From positions 28,911,921 through 28,975,920 of the forward strand of contig OZ020485.1 of NCBI GenBank assembly GCA_963971405.1: 64,000 nucleotides of DNA, read 5' to 3'. The notes under the pieces are model-generated. The model saw only the letters and a program-made list of their open reading frames with translations. It did not search any database and was not told the origin of the DNA. Both the position numbers and the translations under genes were made by a program. Within the stretch, counting starts at the first letter, position 1, and each line of letters begins with the position of its first letter. Source of the stretch: Psococerastis gibbosa (Eukaryota; Arthropoda; Insecta; Psocodea; Psocidae). Shown piece by piece: positions 11,584 to 24,862 of the stretch.

Positions 11584-12040
11584 GGACTATCAAGCCCTTT
11601 GCTGACGTTTTCTCCTCCCAGTGAAGAACTCAATAAGCACTAGCCGCGTTTCAGTCTATAACTCACTCAATACCAGAGTCCGCCTTCGCGGCAAGCCTCT
11701 GTTCTGGGCCTTAGCTGATGGTATCGACGCTCACGCATTGCACCAACACAGAGTGTGGTTCCCGGTTCCCGCCAGGCAATTTTACGGTGCAAAGAAGTCT
11801 CAGAACCGGTCCGATGCTGCCAACCTCCAGCTGTGCCAACATTACATCCATGTTTTTGTTTTATGCCATCACTGTCCTTTACTTATGCATTATTGGCTGA
11901 TCTGCATATAGTATTATATGGGGTCTGTTGCCTGTATGACGCAATTCACTTCAAAATTATGTTTGACACTGCAACGTGTCCAACTTTAAAATCATGTACA
12001 TGTACCCATTATGAAAATAGTATGATAACATTAGGTTTAT
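11584..12040. other. No gene recognised
   Basis: Three overlapping short open frames (11621-12042), none with recognisable similarity. Probably non-coding. Confidence 0.4.
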
Positions 12041-12103
12041 AGGGGGACCCATGGGCCCAATTGTGGCTTGGGTCCCGACTCCAAGGTCATACTACTACAA
12101 TGC
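12041..12103 (+). repeat. Family D/E tail copy
   Basis: GGGGGACCCATGGGCCCAAT followed by TGTGGCTTGGGTCCCGACT and TACTACTAC. The same tail is at 62697-62767 and, diverged, at 2003-2056. Confidence 0.6.
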
Positions 12104-12520
12104 TAGGTTTATATTATAATACAGCCGCACTGGCTACATCATCAGATGAAGATTTTTATATACATTTTTTAAATGTAAAGCCATCATATTTTATCTATCC
12201 GGTGCAAATTGATGGTAATATTATTTTGGTTTTAACTGTCGCCCATTTGAAATAATTTCAGGCCAAAAATAGTTATAGTTAGTCAATGCGGACAGTACAC
12301 TATTTCTTGAAAATGGACCAGTTGAAATACTGTAGTTTATTACGCCAATAGACTATTTTGTAGTATATCTATAATATACAATTTGTATGGACCTGTGGCC
12401 GTAAGTCAACCTATAGTAGTAGGGTAGGTACAATAAACACAGAGCAGAAGTACCACCTTATGTTTCTCAGTTGATAAGTTAGTTGACAGCTTTAGTGCAC
12501 TGAGTTGAGCCATGCGTCAC

Positions 12521-12704
12521 AGCAAAAAAATCGCGGTAAGTTGACTGAGGCATACTGTTCAAGTGTTAAGCGATAAACAGTCATCTTATAAATATAATTA
12601 ATGATATATACGAAGGCTCGCGTCGCGTATATCATTTGTAAGATGACTGTTTTTCGCGTAACACTTCCACAGTATGCCTCAGTCAACTTAACGTGATTTT
12701 TCTG
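12521..12704. mobile_element. Foldback (hairpin) MITE
   Basis: Long near-perfect hairpin. The left arm around 12530-12600 contains GTAAGTTGACTGAGGCATAC and AACAGTCATCTTATAAAT. The right arm around 12635-12700 is its complement (TGTAAGATGACTGTTT, GTATGCCTCAGTCAACTTA). The loop is about 35 bp. Non-coding; an open frame through it is incidental. Confidence 0.75.
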
Positions 12705-13270
12705 CCGTAGTGTACCACACAGCAAGGTATAAGTTCTATTAAGTAACTTGGAAAAACTGCCTGATGCAAACTAAAAGCCTATAAAGGCATCCCGATATTC
12801 ATGTGGATGTGACATCGCACTCCAACTATCTCAAGAGTCAAGCCTTTCAATTCTGCTTTACAACCATAATACTCGAGAAAGCAGCAGATAAGGCCAAGCA
12901 TGTCAGTTAATTTAACTTGAATCTGCATGATCCGATTGACCTTATTAGCATTACACGTACTCCCTTTCAAAGGTCACCTGTTTTATGGAGAGTTTATATG
13001 AGATGTAATGTTGAGACTGTTGAGAGTGGCGCCTTCGCGTTTTATATCAACAAGCAAGCACCTTAGCCCCGGTATGTATATGGACGATTCGAACGCAGGC
13101 GATTCGCTGGCGATTTGATAAGAAATGTTTTATGGAAAGACACTGTTTGGTGTATTTTAGTGAGATTCATCTACCTATTGAGATGGCGACCAATGATCGA
13201 CTTTCGGAAATTTTCTTCACAACTTTTCATTTCATGACCCCCTGAGGCTAAAATCACCCTCCGTTAAAAA
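12705..13270. other. No gene; short segment shared with 53690-53730
   Basis: GGACGATTCGAACGCAGGCG and the following GATTCGCT...GAAATGTTTTATGGAA near 13081-13136 resemble 53690-53735. Nothing else was seen. Confidence 0.45.
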
Positions 13271-13310
13271 TGATATATATATATATCTGTATATATATAT
13301 ATATATATAT
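13271..13310. repeat. (TA)n microsatellite
   Basis: Two blocks of alternating TA separated by CTG. Confidence 0.9.
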
Positions 13311-13380
13311 CGATTTTAGGAAACACCCTAACTTCCGTAGATGTTATCCGATTTTGATGAAACTTGGCACAAAAATTGAT

Positions 13381-13590
13381 CATACACAGGGGGGGGGCTG
13401 CCCCCCCCCAGCCTCGAGCATTGCAAGACGTGATGGTTCATAATTCATGGTCCCCTTTGCAGCAATATGAATATAGGCATTCCTTTTTAGCTTAGTAAAA
13501 TCTACAGCTATACTTTATTACTATTAAAATGAAATGCGTAAAACCCCACTATTTTGCTCTTATATTTTCAATTTTTCCTTATTCTGCCTG
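13381..13590 (+). repeat. Fragment related to the 7821-8821 element
   Basis: GCAATATGAATATAGGCATTCC and AATGCGTAAAACCCCACTATTTTGC match the internal repeat unit of the 1-kb element. It is preceded by a G-run/C-run palindrome at 13390-13410. Confidence 0.55.
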
Positions 13591-15934
13591 ATAACGTCAT
13601 AAGATCTACTTGTTTTGCCCCCGCCACCGTCTTAAAACTTTACACCTCTGATCATACAAATGTCTTGATCGAGTTCGTTAGCCAGCTAGATCCACTATTG
13701 AGTTACAAGATAGGGGCCGATTGAAACCTTGTGTAATTCATATCTCAGTTAATATTGGTCGCAGAGGAATGAATTAAAATCTGACTGAAAGTCCGTATTA
13801 TTATCTACGATAATGGTAATCACCACTTTTTACGACAAATCAACCATTTTAAGATGGTATCCAGTCAAAGTGAAAATAATTTGATAAATAAAAGGTCATA
13901 GTCGGCATTGTGGTTCGAAATTTCGAACACAAGAGTGTTTTGTGTGTTGATGTTGTGGTTGGGAAAATAATGAAGTATTTTTTATTTTTATTACATACAT
14001 AGCGTAGGTAGCGTAGAGGAAAAGCAGGGTCTACGGAATCTCCCTGCTCCTGATCGGCCAGAGCCGAAAGGGATTTTTTGTATTTATTGCATCAATGTAT
14101 GTACCGTAAAGATTTAAATCCCGGGTAACGGACACAGCATTTCTTGAAGTTGTTTATATTTTATCTTAAATGGTGGCTTGGCAGAGGAAGAGCAATGACC
14201 GGAGTGCCTGGAGAGTGGAGAGAGGTTGTGCGAGAGCTCACCCGGAGCTGTAGCGCAGAAGAAAAAGAAGACATTTAACGTGAGGTTCTTTTTGAATGAG
14301 ATATCAAGGATAGAAAGAAAGAAGAAAGAAAGAAAATTGTCTTTATTTTCCATACGGGCGAATTTTGGGCCTTACGGCCCACTCTTACAATTAACCCTGG
14401 GATAGGTCTTCGACTGCCGGTGTACGATATATTTTTACGCTGTACCTGAGCCTACCAACCGTATAGCCAACTCATCCTCAAAATATGCTTCAAACTTAGC
14501 TCTGATGTAGTAGACTAATCGTACCCAAGATGTAATTATCTTATTTTCTTCGTGATATACAGCTTAATAAACTTCACTTCCAATTTTATTAAAAGAAATA
14601 ATAGCTTTGTCTTGGAGTTGGTTGGAACGTTCCTGGGAACTCTGGAATAAGCGCTGGAGTCTCGAATTGGTGTGGTTGAACATGCAGTGTCACTGGAAAC
14701 CTATTATTATGTCGGTGGTCACGATGGTGCTCACATTCGACCAAGTGCAGAATATACATCGGATGCCTGTTTACGGATGAACAAATCCCATGGAGCACGA
14801 AGGCTTTTACGTTTTCTTCCTCATTCTTTCCAGTTTAAAGGACTTAGCATGAGACTTTCTATTCTCGAACCTTGCGCTCGTTGATCATTATTTAATGATT
14901 GGACATTATTTATTAACGTTATTGTTCAAATAAAAAGAACGGGTTTCTCAGTATTATATTGTATACTAGGTACATTATCACTAAAACACAATGAAGGTAA
15001 ATCAATACGCCAAATTCAACTATCCCTCTTATTTGCTGTGCTAAGAAAGGAGGCAAAAATATTTTCTAGAATAAATTGAACGTATAGTTAAGGAGTTAGT
15101 AGATAAATAAAAGATGGATTTAGAGCCTTTTGATCGTCCCATGAAAAATTGGGTCTTGTTTTGCAGATTCGAAATGCCGAAAACTATTTCCAAAAATTGG
15201 AAGAGTTTTCCCTTAGTACGTCAGCTCTGTAGTAATCACAAAATACTGCAGAAGCTGTGTCTTGGTCTTTGCATTAATAAGGTATATGACGAGCTTCTTG
15301 GTGCATTGCGACTTTACCGAAATGTAATGAATGAATGCACATTGAGAACACAGCTTTACTGTTAACAAATATCTATCAATGAACACACAAAAGTGAGATA
15401 AATGTACAGAAAAATACGATGAGATATATACGAAAGCACTGAGCCGGCTCGTAGTTTTCCAAACTGGAAGGTTGTTCTGCTTTTACATAAGAAAACTAAG
15501 ATGAAAGAATGACGAAAGAAACATGGAGCCTATTAGAGACACATTATTGTATTATCATTTAATAATGTTGAGTTGCTACTCAACCTATCAAACATTAATA
15601 CAACTACCGTACAATTACCTACTGTACAACAATAGCCCACTCAATCGTCTAGTCATTGTCATTGTCACAATCTTTCTGTTTTAATGAGTACAATACCATA
15701 GGTAGGTTACTTGCAACATGCTGTCACTGCTGTGTGGTTACCTGCTTATTACTGTATTAAATATTATTCATTTATTATTGTATTGCGAAATAACCAATTA
15801 TAAATAGGTTATCGTATATGCATTAATGCACGCAGCATATGTCATTTGAAAACTTAAGAGAGTTGACAAAATGCACCGCCAAAAGGAAATGCACTTGACT
15901 ATATTGTAATGTATAAGATTCAATGTATTTTTTC
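13591..15934. other. No gene recognised
   Basis: About 2.3 kb with only short unrecognised frames (for example 14114-14353 and 15114-15365). A GAAA-rich tract lies near 14310-14335. No strong repeat match. Confidence 0.45.
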
Positions 15935-15942
15935 CAGGTGAT

Positions 15943-16258
15943 CAGTGTTCTCAGATGGCCAAAGTGTAAAGACATCGGAACATGAGATTAGGGAGAAAAA
16001 CATAAGATCAAAATATTGCTAAAAAATTACTTGTAACGAGCAAATGATATTGTTCATTTATAGTGAATAATGTATAATATAATGTATAGTGTAGTGAGTG
16101 CGCAGAGCTAGAGCCCAAACCAATGGACCGACTTTGTAATTTAAGTAATTTTTAGAAAAACATGAGATTTGCTCATTTCTTTTGAAAAAATACATGAGAT
16201 TGTGAGGTGGAAGAAAATACATGAGAAATGTGTAATAACATGAGATCTGAGAACCCTG
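15943..16258. mobile_element. hAT-type MITE with perfect 8-bp target duplication
   Basis: Terminal inverted repeats CAGTGTTCTCAGAT (left) and ATCTGAGAACCCTG (right) bound a 316-bp non-coding element. It is flanked on both sides by CAGGTGAT (15935-15942 and 16259-16266). CAG...CTG ends with an 8-bp duplication are the hAT superfamily signature. The interior repeats ACATGAGAT several times. Confidence 0.85.
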
Positions 16259-16625
16259 CAGGTGATAAGGTGGGCATCCGCAGCTTAAGAAATGAAGCGG
16301 CAAAAAGTTGCGACTGGGATTTCGCCTGGATGTTTTCGTCATAAGCTAATCACAGTCATAATAATCTTCTCTCTCTCTTTCTTTCTTTTACTTGTCCAGT
16401 AATAATAATATATATATATTTTTTACATAATATTATAATAAGTTACATAATAATAACATCTCGCATCCCCAAGCGCTTATTTGGGACAAAAGACTCATAC
16501 TGTGCTGCTAAACAAGGCTTAATCATTTATTTTTGTTACTTATTTATAATGTTTATATTATTTTATTTTAATTTTATTTTTACTTGTTATTTTAATGTTA
16601 ATAGTCAGTTTTTAGCCTATTATTA

Positions 16626-17850
16626 TTACCTCCCATTGACCAACCATCGTTTTATACCCACTTTTAACTCACCCATCTGTTTAAATTTTTTCATTTGTGG
16701 AGGAAGTTCATTTAATATCTTTGGTATAAGTACTTTGTTTAATCTCTCTCCATATTTGTTATATGTTATCTCAAACTTAAGCTTGTTTGGGTTTCTTGTA
16801 TTATGCTTCCCTTTATCAACTATTTGGTACTCTTTTTTAAAATAGTTATCTCTTATTAATTTATACTTGGATAATTTAGTTATTGGCAAAATGTTAGCAT
16901 GTTTGAATTTTTCGTCGTATTGTTTGTATTTGTTGTTGATTTTATTTGATAACATGTTTTTTACTATACGCTTTTGTATCATTTCTAATCTGTAGGTGTA
17001 TGTATTTCTATCTTTGAAGTATACTGTTATACCGTAGCTTACTATGGATTCGACCAGGGCGTGGTACGCTAATTTAATTGTTTTAAAAGGTACTCCATAT
17101 TTTAATCGTGCCAAAGTCGCACTCCCTGAGCGCTGTCGTTTGCATAGTCTTTCTATGTGGTTTTCCCATGTCATTCTACTGTCAATTTGCAGACCAAGGT
17201 ACTTATGCTCTTCTACTACTTGAATTTTGTCTTCGCATTTACAATTTTCTGTTTTTATTCTGTGCAGGCAATCGTGTGTGTGGAATAAATATTTGTTTTT
17301 TATTTGTAAAGGTCCCCTGTTTCGTATGTGCATGATTTTTTTTTTTTGCTATTTATAGTTAGTCCGAGGTCGTGTGAGAGTGCCTGTAGTTTTCTTATGG
17401 CGAGGTTCATGTGTACAGTCGCCTCATTGATATCTTTGTTTGCTATTACTAGCGCCATATCATCGGCGAACATAAATGTTTGAATTCCCGTTAGCAGGGA
17501 CTGCAATTTATTCGTTGTTGTGATACACAGGGTTGGACCGATTAAACTACCCTGGGGTACACCAGACTCCTAGTTTAGTGGGTGGCAAGTTTCATCGTGC
17601 AACTTAACTGTAGCTGAACGAGCGTATAAGTAATTTGTGAACCAGCTTTTTTCATCCCCCCCCTATTCCGATTTGCTGTAGCTGCTCTATTATGACGTCA
17701 TGGGGTAAAACATCGAAAGCCTTGGAGTAGTCTATGAACAAGACAAGAAGGTTATTATTCAAATGGAGTTGGTTATTTACGTACTCACTAAAGCCAGAAA
17801 GGCACTGCTCAGCGCTTTTATTCTTCTGAAAACCGTACAATCTTCTTCTT
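16626..17850 (-). pseudogene. Non-LTR retrotransposon (LINE) reverse transcriptase, broken
   Basis: Minus-strand remnant of a LINE ORF2. Reading 5' to 3' on the minus strand: a YGFQKNKSAEQC block; FIDYSKAFDVLPHD, which carries the first catalytic Asp; SGVPQGSLIGPT near 17545; FMFADDMALV near 17480, the catalytic FADD box; then a thumb-like region HKYLGLQIDSRMTWENHIE and a C-terminal tail to a stop at 16626. An in-frame TAG precedes the SGVPQGS box. At least two frame changes occur, near 17650 and 17330, so no protein is made. The N-terminal part, including any endonuclease, is absent. Motifs fit a Jockey/CR1-like or related group, but the clade cannot be fixed by eye. Confidence 0.8.
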
Positions 17851-20800
17851 TCTTCTTCTTTCTTTTCCCTGTCCAGTATCCCCTGCACAAGGAGCATATA
17901 TTTACAAAATACAATAACTTACAAATAATAATAATAATCTTACGGCGCCGGTTCTGTTGGCATGTCTGCCTGCTGGATTGTACATTTGTTCTTTCTTTCT
18001 CAATGTTCTTAATTTTTTAAAAGTTGGAACCCGACAAACTCAGTCACATCTCCTTTGACATCCTTTTTCATATCCTTTGACATTTCCCTATATATTTCAC
18101 CACTATCGGCTTTACTTAGCTTATGGTTAGGCGTCATCTATTCTATGCCTTTGATTTTTTTTCCAGGCGCCAAATGTGGTTATTTTGAGTGTAATTTACA
18201 AAACAACCACTCCGAGACTATAGTAGTTTTCTGTTACCAGTTGTAGCGTATGGTCTGCCTCTTGAAGTTTCAATGTCGTCTAACGTAATAAAGTTTATTT
18301 CAGGCTCCAATGTAGGATTTCTCTCGTGACTTCGTGGAAACGAAACATAATGTGTAAAGTTTTAAATCAAACAAATTTGCACAATTTCCACATAAACATA
18401 TATAGCCTATTATTAAAAGTTAAAAAAAAGTTTAAAAAAATAAAATAAAAATAAGTTACAGCTGTTTCGGTGTACCACCATTATCAGACTAATAGGTTTC
18501 TACGTGTTATTTCAGGCATAAGAAATTTTGGCATTTGGTTGGCTTATAAATTTATACTCGAACAGCAGCCGAACCACAAGGTACCAAGCTGACAGCTGAC
18601 TTATTACCGGAGTTAAAAAAGCAACAAAAAAATATTTCTAGAATGATAACTGCTGCAATCTAAAATAGTTTTGTTTACATTTTTAACCCCGGGAATAAGT
18701 TAACTTGGTGTACCTCGTGTCTTGTGGTCGAACTGCTGTTAAAAAGCTTCATACATTATTTTATTAACATCATTACAATGATACCTATATTTAATTTTTA
18801 CGTCTGCTGGTAATCCATTTACCTGACTAATCCTCCTTGAAAATGTTCTAGCGGTACCGTTCCTAACTTACCCAGAGGACGGCTAAGATGCTATCATAGG
18901 TAAGCTTAAAGTTTTAAGCAATTAAACTTTAGAAGGAGTACAGAAATCCTCTAATCACTTGCCTAACAACTTGACAAAGTCCCCCAAAAGATTAATCGCT
19001 GGGTCCTAATTGAAAACGTTGTCCTCGGCCCTGACCAGCACAGTCTTCACATAAATCCTAGCTCCACGTGCTGCCAACCTAATCATAAAACAGACGCGCC
19101 ATATCGCCTCTTTGATTCGGCCATCTTACCTAGTCATCCAAAGTCCGGCGCAAAAAAATTTAGTGGTCCTGTCTGATTTAGTAATTCATCACGTGTCCGT
19201 GCTTGGTGATTACGTGCGCTAAGCTGTTGTGATAATGTCTCATTATCACCGCCCACGATCTCAATGCCCAAAAGTTTTTATATTGCTGGAATTTATTGTT
19301 TAATGTTGTAGTCCGCCTTGAATGCTGGAGAACTTGATATTTATCGCAATCGCGTTTGGATTAGTGGGGAAACAGGTGGGATGTATTCTTATATGAATAT
19401 TTCATAGGAATTTACAATGGTATCGCATCATCCTCATCTACGGGATATCTCAGTAACCTACTCGCCTAGTTTCAATGACAATAAAAATTATTGCATGAGA
19501 AATTCCTTCAATTTCTTTTAAACACTTGGAGATTGTTTTCGAATAAACCAAGTGTTCCAAGTGCCATCCTATCGTGGTCGGGTAGTACATGATTCATAAG
19601 TACTGTGTAAAAGCTCGTAAATTCCGCAACTATGGGGATGAAGGATTAGTCGTAATAACTTATTACAATATTCCTTTTCTATTTTGAATCCATCGAAAGT
19701 TATTGAACCAAAATGGGAAACAATATCTGTGTGTTGAAAACCATATAATCATTGGACAATGGTGTCGGCGTTTCAATGGAACCACTAATAGCTGCGCGTG
19801 ATTGGAATCTGTGTGAACTCCTTCCCGCAACCATAATCGCTTCTGCCACCACATTTAATACCAACCATTCCCGTGCCCAAGTATCCCACCAATCATTTTC
19901 CAAGATTGTCCATGAAGTGAAGCACCTCAAACTACAACATCCGTTTTTACTAGCAGAGAGTGGATCACGAATTCAGAAGAGAATGTTGGTTGTAAATCGT
20001 TCTATGCTACTTTTAAGAATATTTTGAATGTTTTTTGGGTCACAATCATAATGCTCTTGTTGTTTTAGCCAAAATCATTGTCAAACCACCAAATCAAAAA
20101 TGTTGGACATATTTAAAGTTGCGTTTTTAATTTTTTATCTTTGGCCTATCATTACATTTGTAAATAATAATTTATTTTATTTCAAATGCAGGCTTACTGT
20201 ACTCAAAGCTTGACGAACATTGCAAACTTGACTGCCAAACTTGTGGCGCCTCAAAATCTGTTGTACAGAGTTTAATTGTTATGGTATTCAGCCCCTAGCC
20301 TGTATACTGTATGATTTTGTCTCATCATCATTATGACTCCCGTCTAATAATTGTTATTTACCAGTCAATCGTATTCTGTCTTTGCTCATTATCTCAAGTA
20401 TCATTTCTCTGATTGTGACCCAGCTGGATGAATACTTTGCAGTCAATATTTAATAAAATATGTTAAGAGAAACTTTGAGGACATCGTTAACCATGAATGA
20501 GCAAGTTTTCCTTCCAATTCTTTTAAAATAATGGTACTCCAATTTCTCTTTGAAATACTCTTGGACTAAATCAAATATTGAGCACCCAAATGATGAACAA
20601 AACGAACCCATCAATCCTGCAATGGAAGAATTGTTTGAGTTTGACATTTTCAGACAAAGTTCCAGAAAATGTTACCCCGCACTGCTCCACCGAACATTCT
20701 CATTTAGAAAGTTGATGGATGAAACTTGCCATTCAAATCAAAACTTGTCTATAAAGGCTTAATCGACTCGGCTTAATGTAGCTGTTCTTATCCATCCGAG

Positions 20801-22391
20801 CAGATTTTCCACCCACCCTTTCCCTCCATTTAATACACGTTTCCGGCTCCCTTTAGGCGGGGATTTAAAAAATGACATCCCTCACTAATGGAACGCGGTT
20901 TTATGTGTCAATTTTGATGGCATACGAAATGTCTTGATGACAAGAAATTAAAACTGTATGCTTTGGTTGATATTTCTGGTTGTGACATTTAGCTCATGCG
21001 TTTGCATATTCAATGTACAAGGTGCATTGATTTCCTTCGAGCTTTATTTCTTGATATGCTTACCTATTTTTCTTGATATGCATATGTATGTTGCAGCATG
21101 TAAAACCTATGTAATATTCATGCGTTTGAGCTTTAGCTTGTTTTAGAACTCTATTTAGATTTTTTCTCATTTCTACTACCGTACATATTATGTTCTCCTG
21201 TATGCTACTTCATCCACCGCAGGTCAACAGGTGTGAGTTGCCATGGATAGAAAGTTCAGTTAAGCATGCACTTTTGAATTTGTATTGTTCTTCGTGGTAT
21301 TAATTGTATTCTGATAAGCATGTCGTAGTTGACCTCTAGTTCTCGAAGATTATATAGCCGGTGGGATACCACTGATTAGTTGGATTATGTTGCATAATGT
21401 ATGAAGGGAGGTGGAAATGATGAAGGGGAGCGCCCCTCCTTGTTACATAGACGCATTAAGGCTTAGATATAAACTGTTGCTGGTATACAACAGTCTTCAC
21501 TCGACTTTATAAAAGTTATCAATGGAGTTAATTAATAAAGTGCGATAAACCGTCAAGTTGGTTATTTGGAAATGTCCGCAATGGCGTCACCACGCATTCG
21601 AAAAAATATATACCAGTTCAAGTGAGAGTTAAGGGTTATAGGCTAAAGGAAAAGATATACATGTCCAAATTTTGTAAAAAGGTGATGGTGAGTACCACGT
21701 GATTTCTATACGAACTTACTGTACTTGTATATGCATTCATGCATGGGATGCTATGCCATGAATTTTCATGCAAGACTTTTTTAAGTAATTCTTCGTAAAA
21801 CCCCTTTTAGGGCAATATTATTCAGATAATGCGTCTGATTTTTCCACTGCCCCCATTCGTGAGTGTTTTGCTATAAATGAAGCTGGTTATAAAGGGGATG
21901 CCCAAGGGAGGCTATAAACACTCACCCCAACCTTTCTTCATTTTTACGGAAGACCCGTAATTAAATTCCATGTTGCGGACAGGGGCTCATAAACCTTTTT
22001 TATTTTCCCGAATGGGTTTAATAATTGGCAACATGTTTGTTTTGATGTCAGCTTTACTGTCCCGTATGCAATTACTATATTGCTATGAGGGTTGTTACAG
22101 TATATATGGATTAAGTGTCGGTTGGTTTGTTTATTAAAATCGTTCAACTCAGCTGTTTTCATTTTATTTTATAAATTGAGTTACGTATCGTCTGCACTTA
22201 ATTTTAGCCTCATTGGCCTGTTGTGTCCCCTACTTTTTTACACTTTACAGTCTAAATAATGCTGGCGACAGCGTCATCACGCCAAACTAGCTGATTCCAT
22301 TCTTAGCTCACCCCTTGCATAATAGCGACGTTTCAGTAACGCCAACATCATAATTAAAAATAATAATAATGCTGCGAGTCTGCGACAAACA
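17851..22391. other. No gene recognised (4.5 kb)
   Basis: 17851-17940 resembles 16375-16440 (TTTCTTTT..CTTGTCCAGTA followed by A/T-rich tract). Otherwise there are only short frames without recognisable similarity (for example 19700-20027 on both strands, 20450-20647). No tRNA or rRNA seen. Confidence 0.45.
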
Positions 22392-22506
22392 ATACCGGGG
22401 TTATTTTAGCCGAAGGGCATGGTGACACGGTTTCTAGGATTAGTTACGATAAGTTATTCGATTTTAGCATTGGTATTAGAATGGTTTAAATAATTCCCGG
22501 GGTAAG
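22392..22506. repeat. Probable remnant of a CCGGGG-type MITE
   Basis: AATACCGGGGTTATTTTAG at the left and AAATAATTCCCGGGGTAA at the right are imperfect inverted repeats. They resemble the termini of the 5382 and 43258 elements. Confidence 0.4.
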
Positions 22507-24311
22507 TTATTATGTTAACCTGTAAGGCTTTACTCCCTCTGGTGGTCTCTTAGGAAGAAATGTTGCAGGAGCCAGGCCTGGCGTAGTCCAGTGGCAAAGT
22601 CAAAGACATGATCTGACGTCAAATGCTCCACTAACTCATTCTACCTGGGCTTTAATCACAATACTTAGCCGCACTAATTTATATCACTTTGACCGGAGTC
22701 AAAATATGTTCTATATGTAACCCGAGCGATTTAGCATAAAACGGTCATTAATAGGAACTGAGAGAGGGGAAGCTAGTTTTTAATTGGCGGTCTTGTGGTG
22801 GCTTAGCCCAATGAATTCGTGAGTAAACACATTAGTCTGCCCGGGGAGAAAATACTGTAATTACAACTGCTATGGCTCTCTGTTATTAACAGATTATGGA
22901 AGACTCCCTTATCACACGGCACTTGTATTTGTTATTTATGTTATACCGGTGAATATTTAAGAATATAGAGGTGACAAAATTTCTCCAGGGTAGAGGTAGT
23001 AGAAGACATGTCAGATCTATTACGATTACTGCGCACTGTATGTTGAGGGTTGCTGTCTTTTTTTTATTGAATTTCTATTCAAAAGTAGAAGAGGAACCTT
23101 TCAAATCTCCTCTTCGAATGTACTATCTCTCCTAAATAGAACTCTAGCTCCACTCTAATTCAAAATATACGGCTTGACGGCCAGATACATGAATTTCTCC
23201 TAATATGCAACTATCTCTGGATTATATCATTCCACAGCATTTCTGCGACTGAGCTAGCTAATTGAGATATTTGATTGAAAATTGATCGCGAAGTAATCAT
23301 CTCGCAATCCGCGATAATATTGATGCTATAAATTATATACCATCTGCATGTGAAATGTACGTCATTTCACCATTAACGGATACTTAGCAGGCTATATTCC
23401 TATCAAACTCCTTGCAAAGTCTGGGCCTTTCATACTGGATTTCGCAAGGGAACTTTGAGTTCATTGAATGCTTACATATCGTATATGTAGGCTTACTCGT
23501 ATACCGTGGAATACAGAGTCTATTGGAATATTAAGTTTGGTCTTAAATTAATTAAACTTTGTTTTATTTAACCGGAAGTAATTCCTTTAACCAGTCAGTC
23601 GGTCCACGGTAGCAGAGTTTATTTTACTGCTTACTGCTTACGTTAGCACGGGAGTTTGACCAAGAAATGGTAGTATCGTAGCAATAAAAATGTGCAGTAT
23701 ACTTGTGCGTTTTCTGATATTTTTGTTCCTCCAGTGTGAAGAAGTCCAATCATTTGCGGCTGCATATCTGCACGAGTTGATCAAATCTGGTACGAATAGA
23801 GGCAAATGCGCAGTGCTCTGGAACTAATAAGGCAGTGCGGATATGAAATGCTGAGTAGATTTCGTCTAATTTTGTACGGTGATTGAACAGCAGTACGATG
23901 ATTTTATTGATAATATTGTATTTTTTAACATTCCCACATAGAACCTAATAATATAATTTGGTTATTATCGTTAATTTTAATTTCTTTCTATCCAACTAAA
24001 CTACAAAATCGTTTCCTGAATGCTCCCCAACATCGAAATTAGGATTCATTACCCCAATGCTGAAATTAGCTTCATAAACTGACAGCATTGAATATACCTT
24101 ATTGGCATCTACTCTGATATATAAATTAAAATGAGGGGTACTCAATTGCCTGTGTTACACAGGCTGTGTAGTGGTAAAAGAAAGGTGAGCAAAATCAGAA
24201 ATTGAAAAAAGCATATTTCCAATGTATTGTATTTCTTGTTGATTTATTTTTATTTCGGTTTGTATTCTCCCTGGTATATGCACCATTACCACTTAACTAC
24301 ATGTATATAGG
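22507..24311. other. No gene recognised
   Basis: AT-rich flank to the left of the Polinton insertion. No coding similarity or repeat partner noticed. Confidence 0.5.
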
Positions 24312-24317
24312 AGTACC
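24312..24317. other. Target-site duplication, left copy
   Basis: AGTACC directly before the element's first base. The same six bases follow its last base at 37147-37152. Six base pairs is the Polinton/Maverick duplication length. Confidence 0.9.
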
Positions 24318-24330
24318 AGTAGATATAAAA

Positions 24331-24822
24331 GGGGGTTCCTGGGACACTTTTAGGCCACTCTTGCTTTTTACCTCCGGGCATGGGGGTTCCTGGGACACTT
24401 TTAGGCCACTCTTGCTTTTTACCTCCGGGCATCATTATTGTTCTAATTGTACATTGTCAGCCTCCGGCTATCACTTATTTTATACTACTTCTATGCTAAC
24501 CTTGTAGCCTATAAAACCACAACACATCATATCACAGGGGGTTTCTGGGACACTTTTAGGCCACTCTTGCTTTTTACCTCCGGGCATCATTTATGTTCTT
24601 ATTGTACGTTGTCAGCCTCCGGCTATCAATTATTTTATACTACTTATATGCTAACCTTGTAGCCTATAAAACCACAACACATCATATCACAGGGGGTTTC
24701 TGGGACACTTTTAGGCCACTCTTGCTTTCTACCTCCGGGCATCATTATTGTTCTTATTCTACGTTGTCAGCCTCCGGCTACCACTTATTTTATACTATAC
24801 TTATATGCTAACCTTGTAGCCT
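24331..24822 (+). repeat. Subterminal tandem repeats, 155-bp unit (left arm)
   Basis: Starts of GGGGGTTCCTGGGACACTTT units fall at 24331, 24382, 24537 and 24692. The first is a partial unit of 51 bp; the next two have an exact 155-bp period; the last runs to about 24822. Each full unit ends with AACACATCATATCACA. The array begins 13 bp inside the element terminus. Units differ at a few bases. Open frames through them are incidental. Confidence 0.9.
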
Positions 24823-24824
24823 TT

Positions 24825-24862
24825 CTTCTTCTTCCCTTCTCTTCTTCTTCTTCTTCTTCTTC
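24825..24862 (+). repeat. (CTT)n microsatellite (left arm)
   Basis: CTT-rich tract directly after the 155-bp array. The mirrored tract in the right arm has the same number of units. Confidence 0.9.

Noticed and set aside
11621..12042. Three overlapping plus-strand frames of 60-96 codons
   Set aside because: No domain, no splice context, and the frames compete for the same DNA.
24202..24811. Three plus-strand open frames with a repeated WDTFRPLL peptide
   Set aside because: They arise because the 155-bp tandem units have no stop in one frame; no start context or family match, and mirrored copies appear in the right arm.
24331..24822. Could be a CRISPR-like array of regular repeats
   Set aside because: Units are adjacent 155-bp tandem copies with no unique spacers, inside a eukaryotic transposon terminus.
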